From positions 496,001 through 560,000 of the forward strand of contig NZ_FQVP01000001.1 of NCBI RefSeq assembly GCF_900129395.1: a stretch of 64,000 nucleotides of DNA, given 5' to 3'. Below the pieces are notes generated by a model. That model did not search any database, had not been told where the DNA came from, and saw nothing but the letters and a program-made list of their open reading frames with translations. Shown in pieces: positions 27,813-37,100 of this stretch. The number at the start of each line of letters is the position of its first letter. The stretch's first letter is position 1. Made by a program: the position numbers and the translations under genes. The DNA is from Pseudosulfitobacter pseudonitzschiae. GTDB lineage: Bacteria; Pseudomonadota; Alphaproteobacteria; Rhodobacterales; Rhodobacteraceae.

Positions 27813-28148
27813 CTAGTGCTCGAGACAGACCAGCGCGAAACCGGCCAGCACCAGCACAGCACCACCCATTTGTGTCAGGCTGATGCTGCTGTGCGCCCAG
27901 CTGGCATAGGCCAGCACCAGCAGCGTTTCGGTCACCACGATGCCCAGGTAGACCAGCGGCAGGCTGGCGTGCCGCAGCAAGGCGATCTCGGCCAAGGCGG
28001 CCCCGGTTAGTCCCAGCCCTATGATTGCGAAACTGAGCGCGGGCGGGGATTGCGTGGAAAGCTTCATTCCGATTGTGGCCAGCGCGTAGCCGCTGGCTGT
28101 GATGGTCATTAGAAACAGTGCGGGAAACAGGGCAAGAGACGTGTTCAT
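27813..28148 (-). CDS. Small four-helix transporter of the SMR/DMT type
   Basis: A 111-residue protein from the ATG at 28148 (AGGAAA upstream). Four hydrophobic helices are seen, beginning LALFPALFLMTITASGYALA and ending MGGAVLVLAGFALVCLEH, the size and layout of EmrE/SMR proteins. The usual membrane Glu of EmrE is not in the first helix, but a Glu is present in the second (AALAEIALL) and third (VVTETLLV). Substrate unknown. It is divergent from hemA. Confidence 0.7.
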   Translation of the reverse strand: MNTSLALFPALFLMTITASGYALATIGMKLSTQSPPALSFAIIGLGLTGAALAEIALLRHASLPLVYLGIVVTETLLVLAYASWAHSSISLTQMGGAVLVLAGFALVCLEH

Positions 28149-28367
28149 AAAAATGACTTTCCTAAAAACAAACGGGTCCGGTGTGCGGGTGCAAGGCGGC
28201 AAGGCGCTGCGCAATGATGCAGCGCGCCCGGATTGCGAAGCGATAATTGCTGTCACCGGTCTGTGCCCCAGCGTCCAACGCTGGTTTCACAAAGTCATGG
28301 TGAACTATTCGCGATTTTTCGCAGAGTCAGGTAATCCATACTTCATAAAGCGGACCGGTCGGGTCAT

Positions 28368-28381
28368 TTGATCTGGATCAA
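28368..28381. promoter_or_regulatory. FnrL/FNR-type binding site upstream of hemA
   Basis: TTGATCTGGATCAA matches TTGAT-N4-ATCAA exactly. It is 131 bases before the hemA start. FnrL control of hemA is known in Rhodobacter sphaeroides. Confidence 0.88.
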
Positions 28382-28511
28382 CGCTGCGACATCGTGCGCA
28401 GGGCATATGCATTGAAAACAGGGGCGGTAATCTGTAATCGTTCCAAATACCCGACAAATGGGGCATGATAATGTCATGCATCGTCGCCCCAACGACCAGG
28501 AGTTTCCTTTC

Positions 28512-29747
28512 GTGGACCACACCAAGGACTATGCCGCGCAGCTGGATGCCGCACTGAACCGACTGCATGAAGAAGGCCGCTATCGCACCTTCATTGACAT
28601 CGAACGCCGCAATGGCCAGTTTCCCCATGCGGTGCGCACGCGCGGTGACGGTTCCGAGCAGGATATTACCGTGTGGTGTGGCAACGACTATCTGGGTATG
28701 GGACAGCATCCGGTCGTATTGCAGGCCATGCACGAGGCGATTGACGCCACCGGTGCAGGCTCGGGCGGGACGCGCAACATCTCCGGCACCACGGTCTATC
28801 ACAAGCGGCTCGAGGCGGAACTGGCCGACCTGCACGGCAAGGCGCAGGCGCTGTTGTTCACATCGGCCTATATTGCCAACGATGCGACGCTCAGCACATT
28901 GCCCAAGCTGTTTCCGGGTCTGATTATCTATTCCGACGCGCTGAACCACGCCTCGATGATCGAAGGCGTGCGCCGCAATGGCGGGGCCAAGCGCATTTTC
29001 CGCCACAACGACGTCGCCCACCTGCGCGAATTGCTCGAAGCGGACGATCCGGCAGCACCCAAGCTGATTGCATTCGAATCCATCTATTCGATGGACGGCG
29101 ATTTCGGCCCGATCAGGGAAATCTGCGATCTGGCGGAAGAGTTCGGCGCACTTACCTATCTGGACGAAGTGCACGCCGTCGGCATGTATGGCCCGCGCGG
29201 TGGCGGTGTGGCCGAACGCGACGGGCTGATGGACCGTGTGGACATCATCAACGGCACCCTGGCCAAGGCTTATGGCGTTATGGGCGGCTATATCGCCGCC
29301 AGCGAACGCATGTGCGACGCGATCCGGTCCTATGCGCCCGGTTTCATCTTTACCACCTCGCTGCCGCCTGCGGTCGCAGCAGGGGCGGCGGCCTCGGTTG
29401 CCTTTTTGAAGACCGCGCCAGAGCTGCGCGAGGCGCACCAGTTGCAGGCGCGCATCCTGAAAATGCGGCTCAAGGGGCTGGGCCTGCCGATTATTGATCA
29501 CGGCACCCACATCGTGCCGGTGATCGTCGGCAATCCGGCGCACACCAAGCTGCTGTCCGACATGCTGCTGGAAGATCATGGCATCTATGTCCAGCCGATC
29601 AACTACCCAACCGTGCCCCGCGGCACCGAGCGTTTGCGGTTCACGCCGTCGCCGGTTCATGGTCCGCGCGAGCTGGATGCATTGGTCAAGGCAATGGACG
29701 CCCTGTGGTCACATTGTGCGCTGAATCGCGCCGAATTGTCTGCCTGA
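28512..29747 (+). CDS. hemA: 5-aminolevulinate synthase
   Basis: A 411-residue PLP enzyme that joins glycine and succinyl-CoA, the first step of tetrapyrrole synthesis in alphaproteobacteria. The family start is matched ([22 protein letters not shown]), with [22 protein letters not shown] and PLP Lys252 in [14 protein letters not shown] chose the GTG at 28512 (AGGAG nine bases upstream) over the ATG at 28458. The FnrL box upstream fits raised haem or bacteriochlorophyll synthesis at low oxygen. Confidence 0.96.
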   Translation: MDHTKDYAAQLDAALNRLHEEGRYRTFIDIERRNGQFPHAVRTRGDGSEQDITVWCGNDYLGMGQHPVVLQAMHEAIDATGAGSGGTRNISGTTVYHKRLEAELADLHGKAQALLFTSAYIANDATLSTLPKLFPGLIIYSDALNHASMIEGVRRNGGAKRIFRHNDVAHLRELLEADDPAAPKLIAFESIYSMDGDFGPIREICDLAEEFGALTYLDEVHAVGMYGPRGGGVAERDGLMDRVDIINGTLAKAYGVMGGYIAASERMCDAIRSYAPGFIFTTSLPPAVAAGAAASVAFLKTAPELREAHQLQARILKMRLKGLGLPIIDHGTHIVPVIVGNPAHTKLLSDMLLEDHGIYVQPINYPTVPRGTERLRFTPSPVHGPRELDALVKAMDALWSHCALNRAELSA

Positions 29748-29781
29748 CATCACAGGTAGGTGAATTATATATTGCCATGTG

Positions 29782-29797
29782 TTAAGCTGTGTTTAAC
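29782..29797 (+). promoter_or_regulatory. CtrA binding site
   Basis: TTAA (29782-29785), seven bases, then TTAAC (29793-29797): an exact match to TTAA-N7-TTAAC. It lies 67 bases before the RodZ-like start. The same bases form a TGTTAA/TTAACA inverted repeat. Confidence 0.7.
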
Positions 29798-29863
29798 AAC
29801 AACCTTGCGTCGAATCGGGCATCAGACGCAGGGTCCAAGAAACGAGTAACACGGGGCGAGGGT

Positions 29864-31084
29864 ATGATCGGGCGGAAGACTCCCAAGATCATTGAAGAGA
29901 ACGCTGAACCGAAAGGTTTTGACGATTTCGAGTTGCGCCTTGGTGATGTCATGCGCGGCGAACGCGCCACGCTGGGCAAATCGTTGCTGGACGTACAGCG
30001 CGAACTGCGGATCAAGGCCAGCTATATCGCGGCCATCGAAAACACCGATCCCACTGCATTCGACACGCCCGGCTTTATCGCAGGTTATGTGCGCTCTTAT
30101 GCCCGCTATCTGGATATGGACCCTGACCGCGCCTTTGCCGCCTTTTGCGCCGAAAGCGGGTTCTCGGTGGCCCATGGCATGTCTGCCGCCGCATCTGTCG
30201 TCAAAAAGCCCAGCCGCGAGGACCGCCTTGCGCGTGACCGTGGCACCAACGATATCTTTTCCGCGCCCAGCACGCCGTTCGTGCCCACGGGCGAGAGATT
30301 CTTCAGCCGCATTGAGCCCGGTGCCATCGGATCGTCGCTGGTCCTGATCGCCCTGATCAGCGCCATCGGCTTTGGCGGCTATTCGGTCCTGCAAGAAGTT
30401 CAGCGCGTACAGGTCTCGCCGGTGGATCAGACCCCGGTTGTGATGTCGGACCTTGACCCGCTGCAGGGCGCTTCGGTTCAACAGCCCGGCCTTGATGGTA
30501 CGGGCGAGACCTCGCCTTCGGCATTGGATACTCCGCGCATCGAGGCGTTGGACCGGCTCTATCGCCCGCAGGCGCTGGACGTGCCTGTGCTGGTGGCCCG
30601 CGACGCGCCCATTGCCACCATCGATCCGCGTTCTGTTGGCAACTTTGCCCAAAATCCGGGTCGTGAGGCACCGGTCGTGGCAGAGGCGGAGCCGCTGAAA
30701 TCGGAAACACCTTCGGTGCCGCAAGTGGTCGAGGAACAGGTGCCCTCGCTGCAAATGGTCGCTGTGCGCCCGTCCTGGGTGCGTGTGCGCGGGGCTGATG
30801 GCACCGTGATCTACGAAACCGTGATGCAGCCCGGCGACACATGGACCGCACCCGCAACCGAGGAACCGCCCGTGTTGCGGACCGGCGAAAGCGGTGCGAT
30901 CTATTTCGCGATGAACGGCAAGTTCTACGGCCCCGTTGGCCCCAACGGCGCGGTCACCTCGAACCTGCCGCTGGAGATTGCGGGCCTGCAGGAAACCTAT
31001 CTGCCGGTCGATATCAACACCGACTCGGGCCTCGTGCGCTATGCCGAAGCCACTGCGACCGCGCAGACCGTTCTGCCGGACTGA
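29864..31084 (+). CDS. RodZ-like helix-turn-helix membrane protein (DUF4115)
   Basis: A 406-residue protein from the ATG at 29864 (GAGGG close upstream). The order is an N-terminal HTH_25 domain ([29 protein letters not shown] with the [15 protein letters not shown] signature), one membrane helix near residues 160-178, a Pro/Glu-rich periplasmic linker, and a C-terminal DUF4115 domain ([16 protein letters not shown]). RodZ links MreB to the wall-synthesis machinery. The CtrA box upstream suggests cell-cycle control. The ispG gene follows 113 bases later, a common arrangement. Confidence 0.85.
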   Translation: MIGRKTPKIIEENAEPKGFDDFELRLGDVMRGERATLGKSLLDVQRELRIKASYIAAIENTDPTAFDTPGFIAGYVRSYARYLDMDPDRAFAAFCAESGFSVAHGMSAAASVVKKPSREDRLARDRGTNDIFSAPSTPFVPTGERFFSRIEPGAIGSSLVLIALISAIGFGGYSVLQEVQRVQVSPVDQTPVVMSDLDPLQGASVQQPGLDGTGETSPSALDTPRIEALDRLYRPQALDVPVLVARDAPIATIDPRSVGNFAQNPGREAPVVAEAEPLKSETPSVPQVVEEQVPSLQMVAVRPSWVRVRGADGTVIYETVMQPGDTWTAPATEEPPVLRTGESGAIYFAMNGKFYGPVGPNGAVTSNLPLEIAGLQETYLPVDINTDSGLVRYAEATATAQTVLPD

Positions 31085-31197
31085 TCCATTCCGACAATTC
31101 ACCGCTGGTCACGGGCTTTGCCTGCGGCTGGCGGTTGCGCAAGCCCTGCACAGCGCATAGGTCTGTCGGTGAACCGATAGCCGAAAAGAGGCGCGAC

Positions 31198-32325
31198 ATG
31201 TCGCTCAATCACATCCGTCCCTGGCGCAACATCTACCGCCGTGAAAGCCGTCAGATCATGGTGGGCAACGTGCCCGTGGGTGGCGGTGCGCCGATCACCG
31301 TGCAGACCATGACCAACACGCTGACCACTGACGTGGCGGGCACGCTGGCCCAGATCGAAGCGGCCACCGAGGCCGGTGCCGATATCGTGCGGGTGTCCGT
31401 TCCCGACGAGGACAGCGCGCGGGCGATGAAAGAGATTTGTGCCAACTCCCCGGTGCCGATCGTGGCCGACATCCATTTCCACTACAAACGCGGTATCGAG
31501 GCTGCCGAGGCAGGGGCCGCCTGTCTGCGCATCAATCCGGGTAACATCGGTTCGCAAGAACGGGTCAAGGAAGTGATCCGCGCCGCGCGCGACAACAACT
31601 GCTCGATCCGCATCGGCGTGAACGCGGGCAGTCTGGAAAAGCACCTGTTGGACAAATACGGCGAGCCGACCCCCGACGCGATGGTCGAATCCGGTCTGGA
31701 TCACATCAAGATTTTGCAAGACAACGACTTTCACGAATTCAAGATCAGCTGCAAGGCCTCTGACGTGTTCATGGCCGCCGCCGCCTATCAGCAACTGGCC
31801 GAGGCCACGGACGCACCCATTCACCTTGGCATCACCGAGGCGGGCGGGCTGACGTCGGGCACGATCAAATCGGCCATCGGGCTGGGCAACCTTTTGTGGA
31901 TGGGCATTGGTGACACGATCCGCGTCAGCCTGTCCGCCGATCCGGTGGAAGAAATCAAGGTCGGCTATGAAATCCTGAAATCGCTGGGCCTGCGCCACCG
32001 CGGGGTCAACATCATCAGTTGCCCCAGTTGCGCGCGTCAGGGCTTTGACGTGATCAAGACCGTCGAAATCCTCGAAGACCGCCTGTCCCATATCAAGACC
32101 CCGATGAGCCTCAGCATCATCGGCTGCGTGGTCAATGGCCCCGGCGAGGCGTTGATGACCGACGTGGGCTTTACCGGCGGTGGCAACGGGGCGGGGATGG
32201 TCTATCTTGCGGGCAAACAGTCCCACAAACAGTCCAACGCCGACATGATCGAACACATCGTCGAACAGGTCGAGAAAAAGGCAGAGGAGCTTGCCGCAGC
32301 CGAGGCCGCCGAAGCCGCGGAATAA
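31198..32325 (+). CDS. ispG: 4-hydroxy-3-methylbut-2-enyl diphosphate synthase
   Basis: A 375-residue [4Fe-4S] enzyme of the MEP isoprenoid pathway. The TIM-barrel part starts [26 protein letters not shown]. Cluster ligands are Cys in [12 protein letters not shown] and [10 protein letters not shown] with the downstream conserved Glu. The ATG at 31198 is the family start; the much longer open frame upstream is noise over the RodZ gene. The tail is Ala/Glu-rich ([10 protein letters not shown]). Confidence 0.97.
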   Translation: MSLNHIRPWRNIYRRESRQIMVGNVPVGGGAPITVQTMTNTLTTDVAGTLAQIEAATEAGADIVRVSVPDEDSARAMKEICANSPVPIVADIHFHYKRGIEAAEAGAACLRINPGNIGSQERVKEVIRAARDNNCSIRIGVNAGSLEKHLLDKYGEPTPDAMVESGLDHIKILQDNDFHEFKISCKASDVFMAAAAYQQLAEATDAPIHLGITEAGGLTSGTIKSAIGLGNLLWMGIGDTIRVSLSADPVEEIKVGYEILKSLGLRHRGVNIISCPSCARQGFDVIKTVEILEDRLSHIKTPMSLSIIGCVVNGPGEALMTDVGFTGGGNGAGMVYLAGKQSHKQSNADMIEHIVEQVEKKAEELAAAEAAEAAE

Positions 32326-32370
32326 CGGCGGGTCTTTTGGCCGAAGTTATCCCGGCGGAGTGTCAACGGC

Positions 32371-32389
32371 GCGGGGGCAGCGCCCCCGC
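32371..32389. repeat. G5C-type hairpin between convergent genes
   Basis: GCGGGGGC (32371-32378) and GCCCCCGC (32382-32389) around AGC. It lies between the 3' ends of ispG and the DsbA-like gene and may stop transcription from both sides despite lacking a T tract. Confidence 0.65.
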
Positions 32390-32410
32390 AACCTGAGTCA
32401 AATCAAACGC

Positions 32411-33160
32411 TTAGCCGCGCTTTTCTTCCACCAGTTGCATCATCTGGTCATAGGGCAGATAGCCGCGCAGCATTTCGTCGTGCATCACGAAAGTGGGCGT
32501 GCCGGTGATCTGCAACCGCTGTGCCAGCGCGCGCGTGTCGGCAATCCGTTGCGTCACCTCGTCCGCGTCCATGCCTGCCACGATCTTGTCGGCGTCAAAG
32601 CCCAGCGTGCTGGCCAGACGGCTCATCACTTCCTCGCTCAGATCGCCGTTCATTGTCATCAGCGCATCGTTCAGCGCGTGATAGGCTTCGGGGCCTTCGT
32701 TGATCAGCGTCGAGATCGCAAAGCGCGAGGCCAGCAGCGATTGCTCGCCCAGGATCGGGAATTCCTTGACGATCAGTCGGATGTTGCCGTCGGTTTCCAG
32801 CAGCTTGGCCACTTCGCCGTGGGCGCGTTTGCAGTAACCGCATTTGTAATCGAGGAACTCCACCAGCGTGATGTCGCCATCTGGATTGCCACCGACAAAG
32901 GAATAGCCGTCGTCAAAAATTGCATCTGCATTGTCCGAAACCATGGTCAGGTCGGCCTGTTCCTGTGCGGCCGCCTGTTGTTGTTCCAGCAGGTTGACCG
33001 CTTCCATGATCACTTGCGGGTTCTCCAGCAGGTAGGCGCGCACTTGCTCACCGAAATCCTGACGCTCGCTGTCGGACATGGCCGAAATGTCAAAGGCCGC
33101 CGCTGGCATGGCAAGCGTCACGGTGGCCGCAGCAGCGGCAAGAAGGCGGTTGATCGTCAT
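32411..33160 (-). CDS. DsbA/DsbG-like periplasmic thiol-disulfide protein
   Basis: A 249-residue protein with a signal peptide (LLAAAAATVTLAMPAAAF), an N-terminal DUF-type helical segment and a thioredoxin fold with CGYC at residues 107-110 in VEFLDYKCGYCKRAHGE. The cis-Pro is in ITGTPTFVM. Such proteins (DsbA/BdbD/ScsC-like) oxidise or isomerise disulfides in the periplasm. It starts just 4 bases after the M48 protease stop, so the two form an operon. Confidence 0.9.
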   Translation of the reverse strand: MTINRLLAAAAATVTLAMPAAAFDISAMSDSERQDFGEQVRAYLLENPQVIMEAVNLLEQQQAAAQEQADLTMVSDNADAIFDDGYSFVGGNPDGDITLVEFLDYKCGYCKRAHGEVAKLLETDGNIRLIVKEFPILGEQSLLASRFAISTLINEGPEAYHALNDALMTMNGDLSEEVMSRLASTLGFDADKIVAGMDADEVTQRIADTRALAQRLQITGTPTFVMHDEMLRGYLPYDQMMQLVEEKRG

Positions 33161-33163
33161 GGA

Positions 33164-34525
33164 TTATCTCCGTTTTTTGCGTTTTTCGGCGCGTTCACTG
33201 GCAATCAACACATCCTGTGCCCGTTGCCAAGGGCCCGATCCCGTGGCCAGCAGACCGCTGGCGCGTTTGGCGTGAATTCCGGCGTCTTCCATCCGGCCTG
33301 ACAGGGCATAGCGTTCGGCAGTCACCAGAGCCGCCATACCGTTCTGGCCCGATTTGGCATAGGCCACCGACAGATCGCGCAGCATGGTGCCGTCGCGGAA
33401 ATCTATCACGCGGGCCTGTTCCAACGTGGTGCGCGCCGCCGTCACATTGCCCGTCGCCAACAGCGCGCGGCCATAGCCTGCAAGCAACAGCGCGTCGCGG
33501 GGCGACAGTTTCACGGCCTGTCCATAAGCCGCGACCGCGCTCTGGAACTGGCGTGCATCCATCAGGATGTCGCCTTTGGCTGCGTGAAAGAACGGGTCGC
33601 CGGGCCGCGTGGCGATGGCGTTGTCGATGGCGCGCAGGGCCTGTTTCGTGCGCGACTGGCGGGATTCCGCAACAGCCTCACGCAGGAATGCGACATCTTT
33701 GTACCCGCTCTCGCCTGTGCGTTTCAGCGTCCATTTGGGGGCGCGGGTGTGGGCGCTGATCTTGCCCTTGACCCGCGCGAACCAATAGGCGGCCGTCGGG
33801 TTCGGCGCGACACCCGTGCCATAGGCCGCGACAAAAGCCTCCATCGCGCGCAGCCGGTCACGTGACAACGGGTGCGAACGGGCATAGGGGTCCTGGCGCG
33901 CCTCTGACAGCACGTCCTGGCCGCGAAACAGCTCCATCACTTCGAGAAAGCCGCGCGGATCGGCTCCGGCGGCGCGCATGAACCGCACGCCTGACTGATC
34001 GGCAGAGGATTCCTCGGCCCGTGTGTGCTTTAGAAAAGCCCGTTGCACCGCGGATTGAGAGCCGATTGCCAGACCGGCAGCCGCATCGCCACCGCCCGCC
34101 GCCGCCGCCACGGCAGCCAGCGCAAGGCCCAGGCCCGCCAGCGTGCGCGCGTTGCCCAGGTTGGTCATCCGCCGCGTGATGTGACCATTGGCGATATGGG
34201 CCGCCTCATGGGCCAGCACCGCTTGCAGCATTTCGGCAGAGGTGGCGCGGTTGATAAGACCGTGATTGATAAAAATCACATCGTTGCTGACGACAAAAGC
34301 GTTCAGATTGCCGTCGTTCACCACCAGCACCTTGACCTGCGCGGGGCTGAGCCCTGCGGCCCGCAGGATGGGTGAGGCCAGTTGCGCCAGCCCGTATTCC
34401 ACATCCGCATCGCGCAACAATTCGATCGCGCGCGCCGGTTGTGCCAGCAGCAAGGCCAGGGCCAGGACAATTGCCCCCATTGACGACAGGGATGAACCCC
34501 TATGAAAAGCACCAGAATTCCACAT
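33164..34525 (-). CDS. M48-family metalloprotease with TPR repeats (BepA/YfgC-like)
   Basis: About 453 residues if begun at ATG 34525; ATG 34480 and a TTG at 34561 are alternatives, and none has a clear ribosome-binding site. A signal segment (IVLALALLLAQPARA) is followed by the zinc motif HEAAH, the downstream Glu (AEESSADQSGVRFM) and C-terminal TPR helices. BepA degrades or assembles outer-membrane proteins such as LptD in the periplasm. Its partner here is the DsbA-like gene, which fits disulfide-dependent outer-membrane assembly. Confidence 0.88.
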   Translation of the reverse strand: MWNSGAFHRGSSLSSMGAIVLALALLLAQPARAIELLRDADVEYGLAQLASPILRAAGLSPAQVKVLVVNDGNLNAFVVSNDVIFINHGLINRATSAEMLQAVLAHEAAHIANGHITRRMTNLGNARTLAGLGLALAAVAAAAGGGDAAAGLAIGSQSAVQRAFLKHTRAEESSADQSGVRFMRAAGADPRGFLEVMELFRGQDVLSEARQDPYARSHPLSRDRLRAMEAFVAAYGTGVAPNPTAAYWFARVKGKISAHTRAPKWTLKRTGESGYKDVAFLREAVAESRQSRTKQALRAIDNAIATRPGDPFFHAAKGDILMDARQFQSAVAAYGQAVKLSPRDALLLAGYGRALLATGNVTAARTTLEQARVIDFRDGTMLRDLSVAYAKSGQNGMAALVTAERYALSGRMEDAGIHAKRASGLLATGSGPWQRAQDVLIASERAEKRKKRR

Positions 34526-34548
34526 TCGTGCAGAATAGGAGACAAGTG

Positions 34549-35691
34549 ATGAAAACCTCAAGACGCAGCGCCGTTGATCCCTTTATCGTGATGGACGTGA
34601 TGGAGGCCGCGCGCGCCGCCGAGGACGCAGGTCGCCACATCATCCACATGGAGGTCGGCCAGCCCGGCACAGGCGCGCCGCGCGCGGCCACCGACGCGCT
34701 GGCGCGGGCGATGAATGCGGGACCGTTGGGCTATACCGTCGCACTTGGCCTGCCTGCGCTGCGGGCGCGCATCGCGCGGATGTATGGCGAATGGTACAAC
34801 GTCGATCTGGACCCGGCGCGGGTGGTGGTGACTTCGGGCTCCTCGGGGGGCTTTATCCTGGCGTTTACAGCCCTTTTTGACACCGGCGACCGCGTGGCAA
34901 TCGGCGCACCGGGCTATCCCAGCTACCGCCAGATCCTGCGGGCGCTGGATTTGCAGGCGGTTGATCTGCCCACGGCACCGCAGAATCGCTATCAACCGGT
35001 GCCTGCGGATTTTGCCGATATGGACATCGCAGGGCTGATGGTGGCCTCGCCTGCGAATCCCACGGGGACCATGCTGGACCACGCGGCGATGGGCGCGCTG
35101 ATCGAGGCGACCCATGCCAAGGGTGCCTCGTTCATCAGTGACGAGATTTACCACGGCATCGAATACGAGGCCAAGGCGGTGACGGCACTTGAACTGACGG
35201 ACGAGGCCTATGTGATCAACTCGTTCTCGAAGTATTTTTCGATGACCGGCTGGCGCGTTGGCTGGATGGTGGTGCCGCCCGATCACGTGCGGGTCGTGGA
35301 GCGTCTGGCGCAGAACATGTTCATCTGCGCGCCCCATGCGGCACAGGTCGCGGCGCTGGCTGCGATGGACTGCGAAGACGAGTTGCAGGCTAACATGGAT
35401 GTCTATCGCGCCAACCGCGCGCTGATGCTGGATGGTCTGCCCGCGGCAGGCTTCACAAAGATCGCTCCGCCTGATGGTGCGTTTTACGTCTATGCCGATG
35501 TGTCGGACCTGACCGACGACAGCCGTGCGCTGGCTGCCGATATCCTGGAACGGGCGGGGGTTGCGGTGACGCCGGGGCTGGATTTCGACCCGTTGCGCGG
35601 CCACCACACCCTGCGGTTCTCTTACGCCCGCAGCACCACGGACATTGCCGAAGGCCTGAACCGGCTCAAGGCCTATATGGATGCGCGCTAA
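34549..35691 (+). CDS. Class I/II PLP-dependent aminotransferase
   Basis: A 380-residue protein. The start ATG at 34549 has AGGAG seven bases upstream; the frame extends earlier without support. The fold type I signatures are clear: VTSGSSGGFILAF, ASPANPTGTMLDH, FISDEIYHGIEYE and the PLP Lys in NSFSKYFSMTGWRVGW. It resembles the AspC/AlaT-like group; the amino acid cannot be named from sequence alone. It is divergent from the M48 gene. Confidence 0.92.
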   Translation: MKTSRRSAVDPFIVMDVMEAARAAEDAGRHIIHMEVGQPGTGAPRAATDALARAMNAGPLGYTVALGLPALRARIARMYGEWYNVDLDPARVVVTSGSSGGFILAFTALFDTGDRVAIGAPGYPSYRQILRALDLQAVDLPTAPQNRYQPVPADFADMDIAGLMVASPANPTGTMLDHAAMGALIEATHAKGASFISDEIYHGIEYEAKAVTALELTDEAYVINSFSKYFSMTGWRVGWMVVPPDHVRVVERLAQNMFICAPHAAQVAALAAMDCEDELQANMDVYRANRALMLDGLPAAGFTKIAPPDGAFYVYADVSDLTDDSRALAADILERAGVAVTPGLDFDPLRGHHTLRFSYARSTTDIAEGLNRLKAYMDAR

Positions 35692-35760
35692 CTCTGGTGC
35701 CTGCGGGATGGCTGGGCTAGTCTGCCGCCAACGAAAAACAGGGCGGGCGAGACAGGTGTA

Positions 35761-36978
35761 ATGCGGTATGTGATCCTGATGATTTGTGCGCTGGCGCTGG
35801 CCGCAGCACCGCGTGCCGATGCGCAAGCGCTGACCGGACTGGCCCGTGTCGATCCAGCCGCCAGCAGCATTTCCGACGGCTGGTTCGGCGGCACCAAGCT
35901 GACCATTTCCCTCAGCCAGGGCGTGCCGTTCCGCGTGTTCCATCTGGACAGCCCTGCGCGGCTGGTCATCGACTTTCGCGAAGCCGATTGGAGCGGCGTC
36001 GATGCGGCATCCCTTCTGGGCAGCAGCAAGAAAGTGACCGGCGCGCGCTTTGGTCCGTTCCGTCCGGGCTGGTCGCGGCTGGTGCTGGATCTGGCAGCGC
36101 CCTTGTTGCCCTCGAACATCGCCATGCCGATCAACAACAGCACCGGTACCGCGACGCTGACCATTGACCTTGTCAAGGCCACGCCAGAGGCTTTTGGTGC
36201 GGGGGCCGGTGCGCCAAAAGATGCAGCATGGTCCACGCAGGCCGCGCAGGCACCGCAAGTGCGCGTGGCCGACGACAGCTTTGTCGTGGTGATTGACCCC
36301 GGTCACGGCGGCGTTGATCCCGGTGCGATCCGCGACGGAGTCGAGGAAAAGGACCTGATGTTGAAGGTCGCACAGGCTTTGGCAGAAGCCCTGCGTCGCA
36401 GCGGACAGGCCGAGGTGGTGCTGACCCGGACTCAGGACGAATTCGTATCGCTGCCGGGCCGTGTCGACATGGCCCATGCCGCCGGGGCCGATCTGTTCAT
36501 TTCGCTGCATGCCGATGTGCTGTCCGAGGGTGGGGCAAGCGGTGCCACGGTCTATACGCTGGCAAAGGATGCCAGCGACGCGGCCACCGCGCAGTTGGCC
36601 GCCCAGCACAACCGCGCCGATATCCTGGCGGGGGCCGATCTGAACGGGGCCGACGACGAGGTGGCGGGCGTGCTGCTGGATCTGGCGCGGCAGGAAACCG
36701 CGCCCCGCTCGGAACAGGCCGCCGCTGCGATTATCGCCGCGATGGATGCGGCAGGGGGACCGATGAACACCCATCCCGCACGGCATGCCGGGTTTTCGGT
36801 GCTGACCAGCGCCGATGTGCCGTCGCTGTTGATCGAGATCGGTTTTCTCAGTTCGAAACGCGACCTGGCCAACCTGCGCGATCCGGTCTGGCGTGCCGTG
36901 ATGGCGGGGGCAATTGCGGATGGCATACTGGCCTGGCGCGCGTCCGATCTGGCGCAACGTCCACTGGTGCGCCAATAA
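35761..36978 (+). CDS. N-acetylmuramoyl-L-alanine amidase (AmiC-like)
   Basis: A 405-residue protein. A signal peptide (ILMICALALAAAPRADAQA) is followed by an AMIN domain (about 35-140) and a C-terminal Amidase_3 domain with VVIDPGHGGVDPGAIRDGVEEKDLML and FISLHADV zinc/active-site segments, ending LLIEIGFLSSKRD. It splits daughter-cell peptidoglycan in the periplasm. The PBP1A gene follows in the same direction, a frequent alphaproteobacterial pairing. Confidence 0.94.
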   Translation: MRYVILMICALALAAAPRADAQALTGLARVDPAASSISDGWFGGTKLTISLSQGVPFRVFHLDSPARLVIDFREADWSGVDAASLLGSSKKVTGARFGPFRPGWSRLVLDLAAPLLPSNIAMPINNSTGTATLTIDLVKATPEAFGAGAGAPKDAAWSTQAAQAPQVRVADDSFVVVIDPGHGGVDPGAIRDGVEEKDLMLKVAQALAEALRRSGQAEVVLTRTQDEFVSLPGRVDMAHAAGADLFISLHADVLSEGGASGATVYTLAKDASDAATAQLAAQHNRADILAGADLNGADDEVAGVLLDLARQETAPRSEQAAAAIIAAMDAAGGPMNTHPARHAGFSVLTSADVPSLLIEIGFLSSKRDLANLRDPVWRAVMAGAIADGILAWRASDLAQRPLVRQ

Positions 36979-37100
36979 GGCACCATGTAAGCTTGGGCAC
37001 GTAAGCGTAATAATGCCATCGTCACACCCAGACGTGTTTTGACCCCCCGCCGGGCGTGCCCTATAACACCGCCCTGAGCAGATTTATAAAGGACGCCCGC

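Noticed and set aside
34558-36975. 805-codon minus-strand open frame opposite the aminotransferase and AmiC-like genes
   Set aside because: Antisense shadow with low-complexity His/Arg-rich translation.
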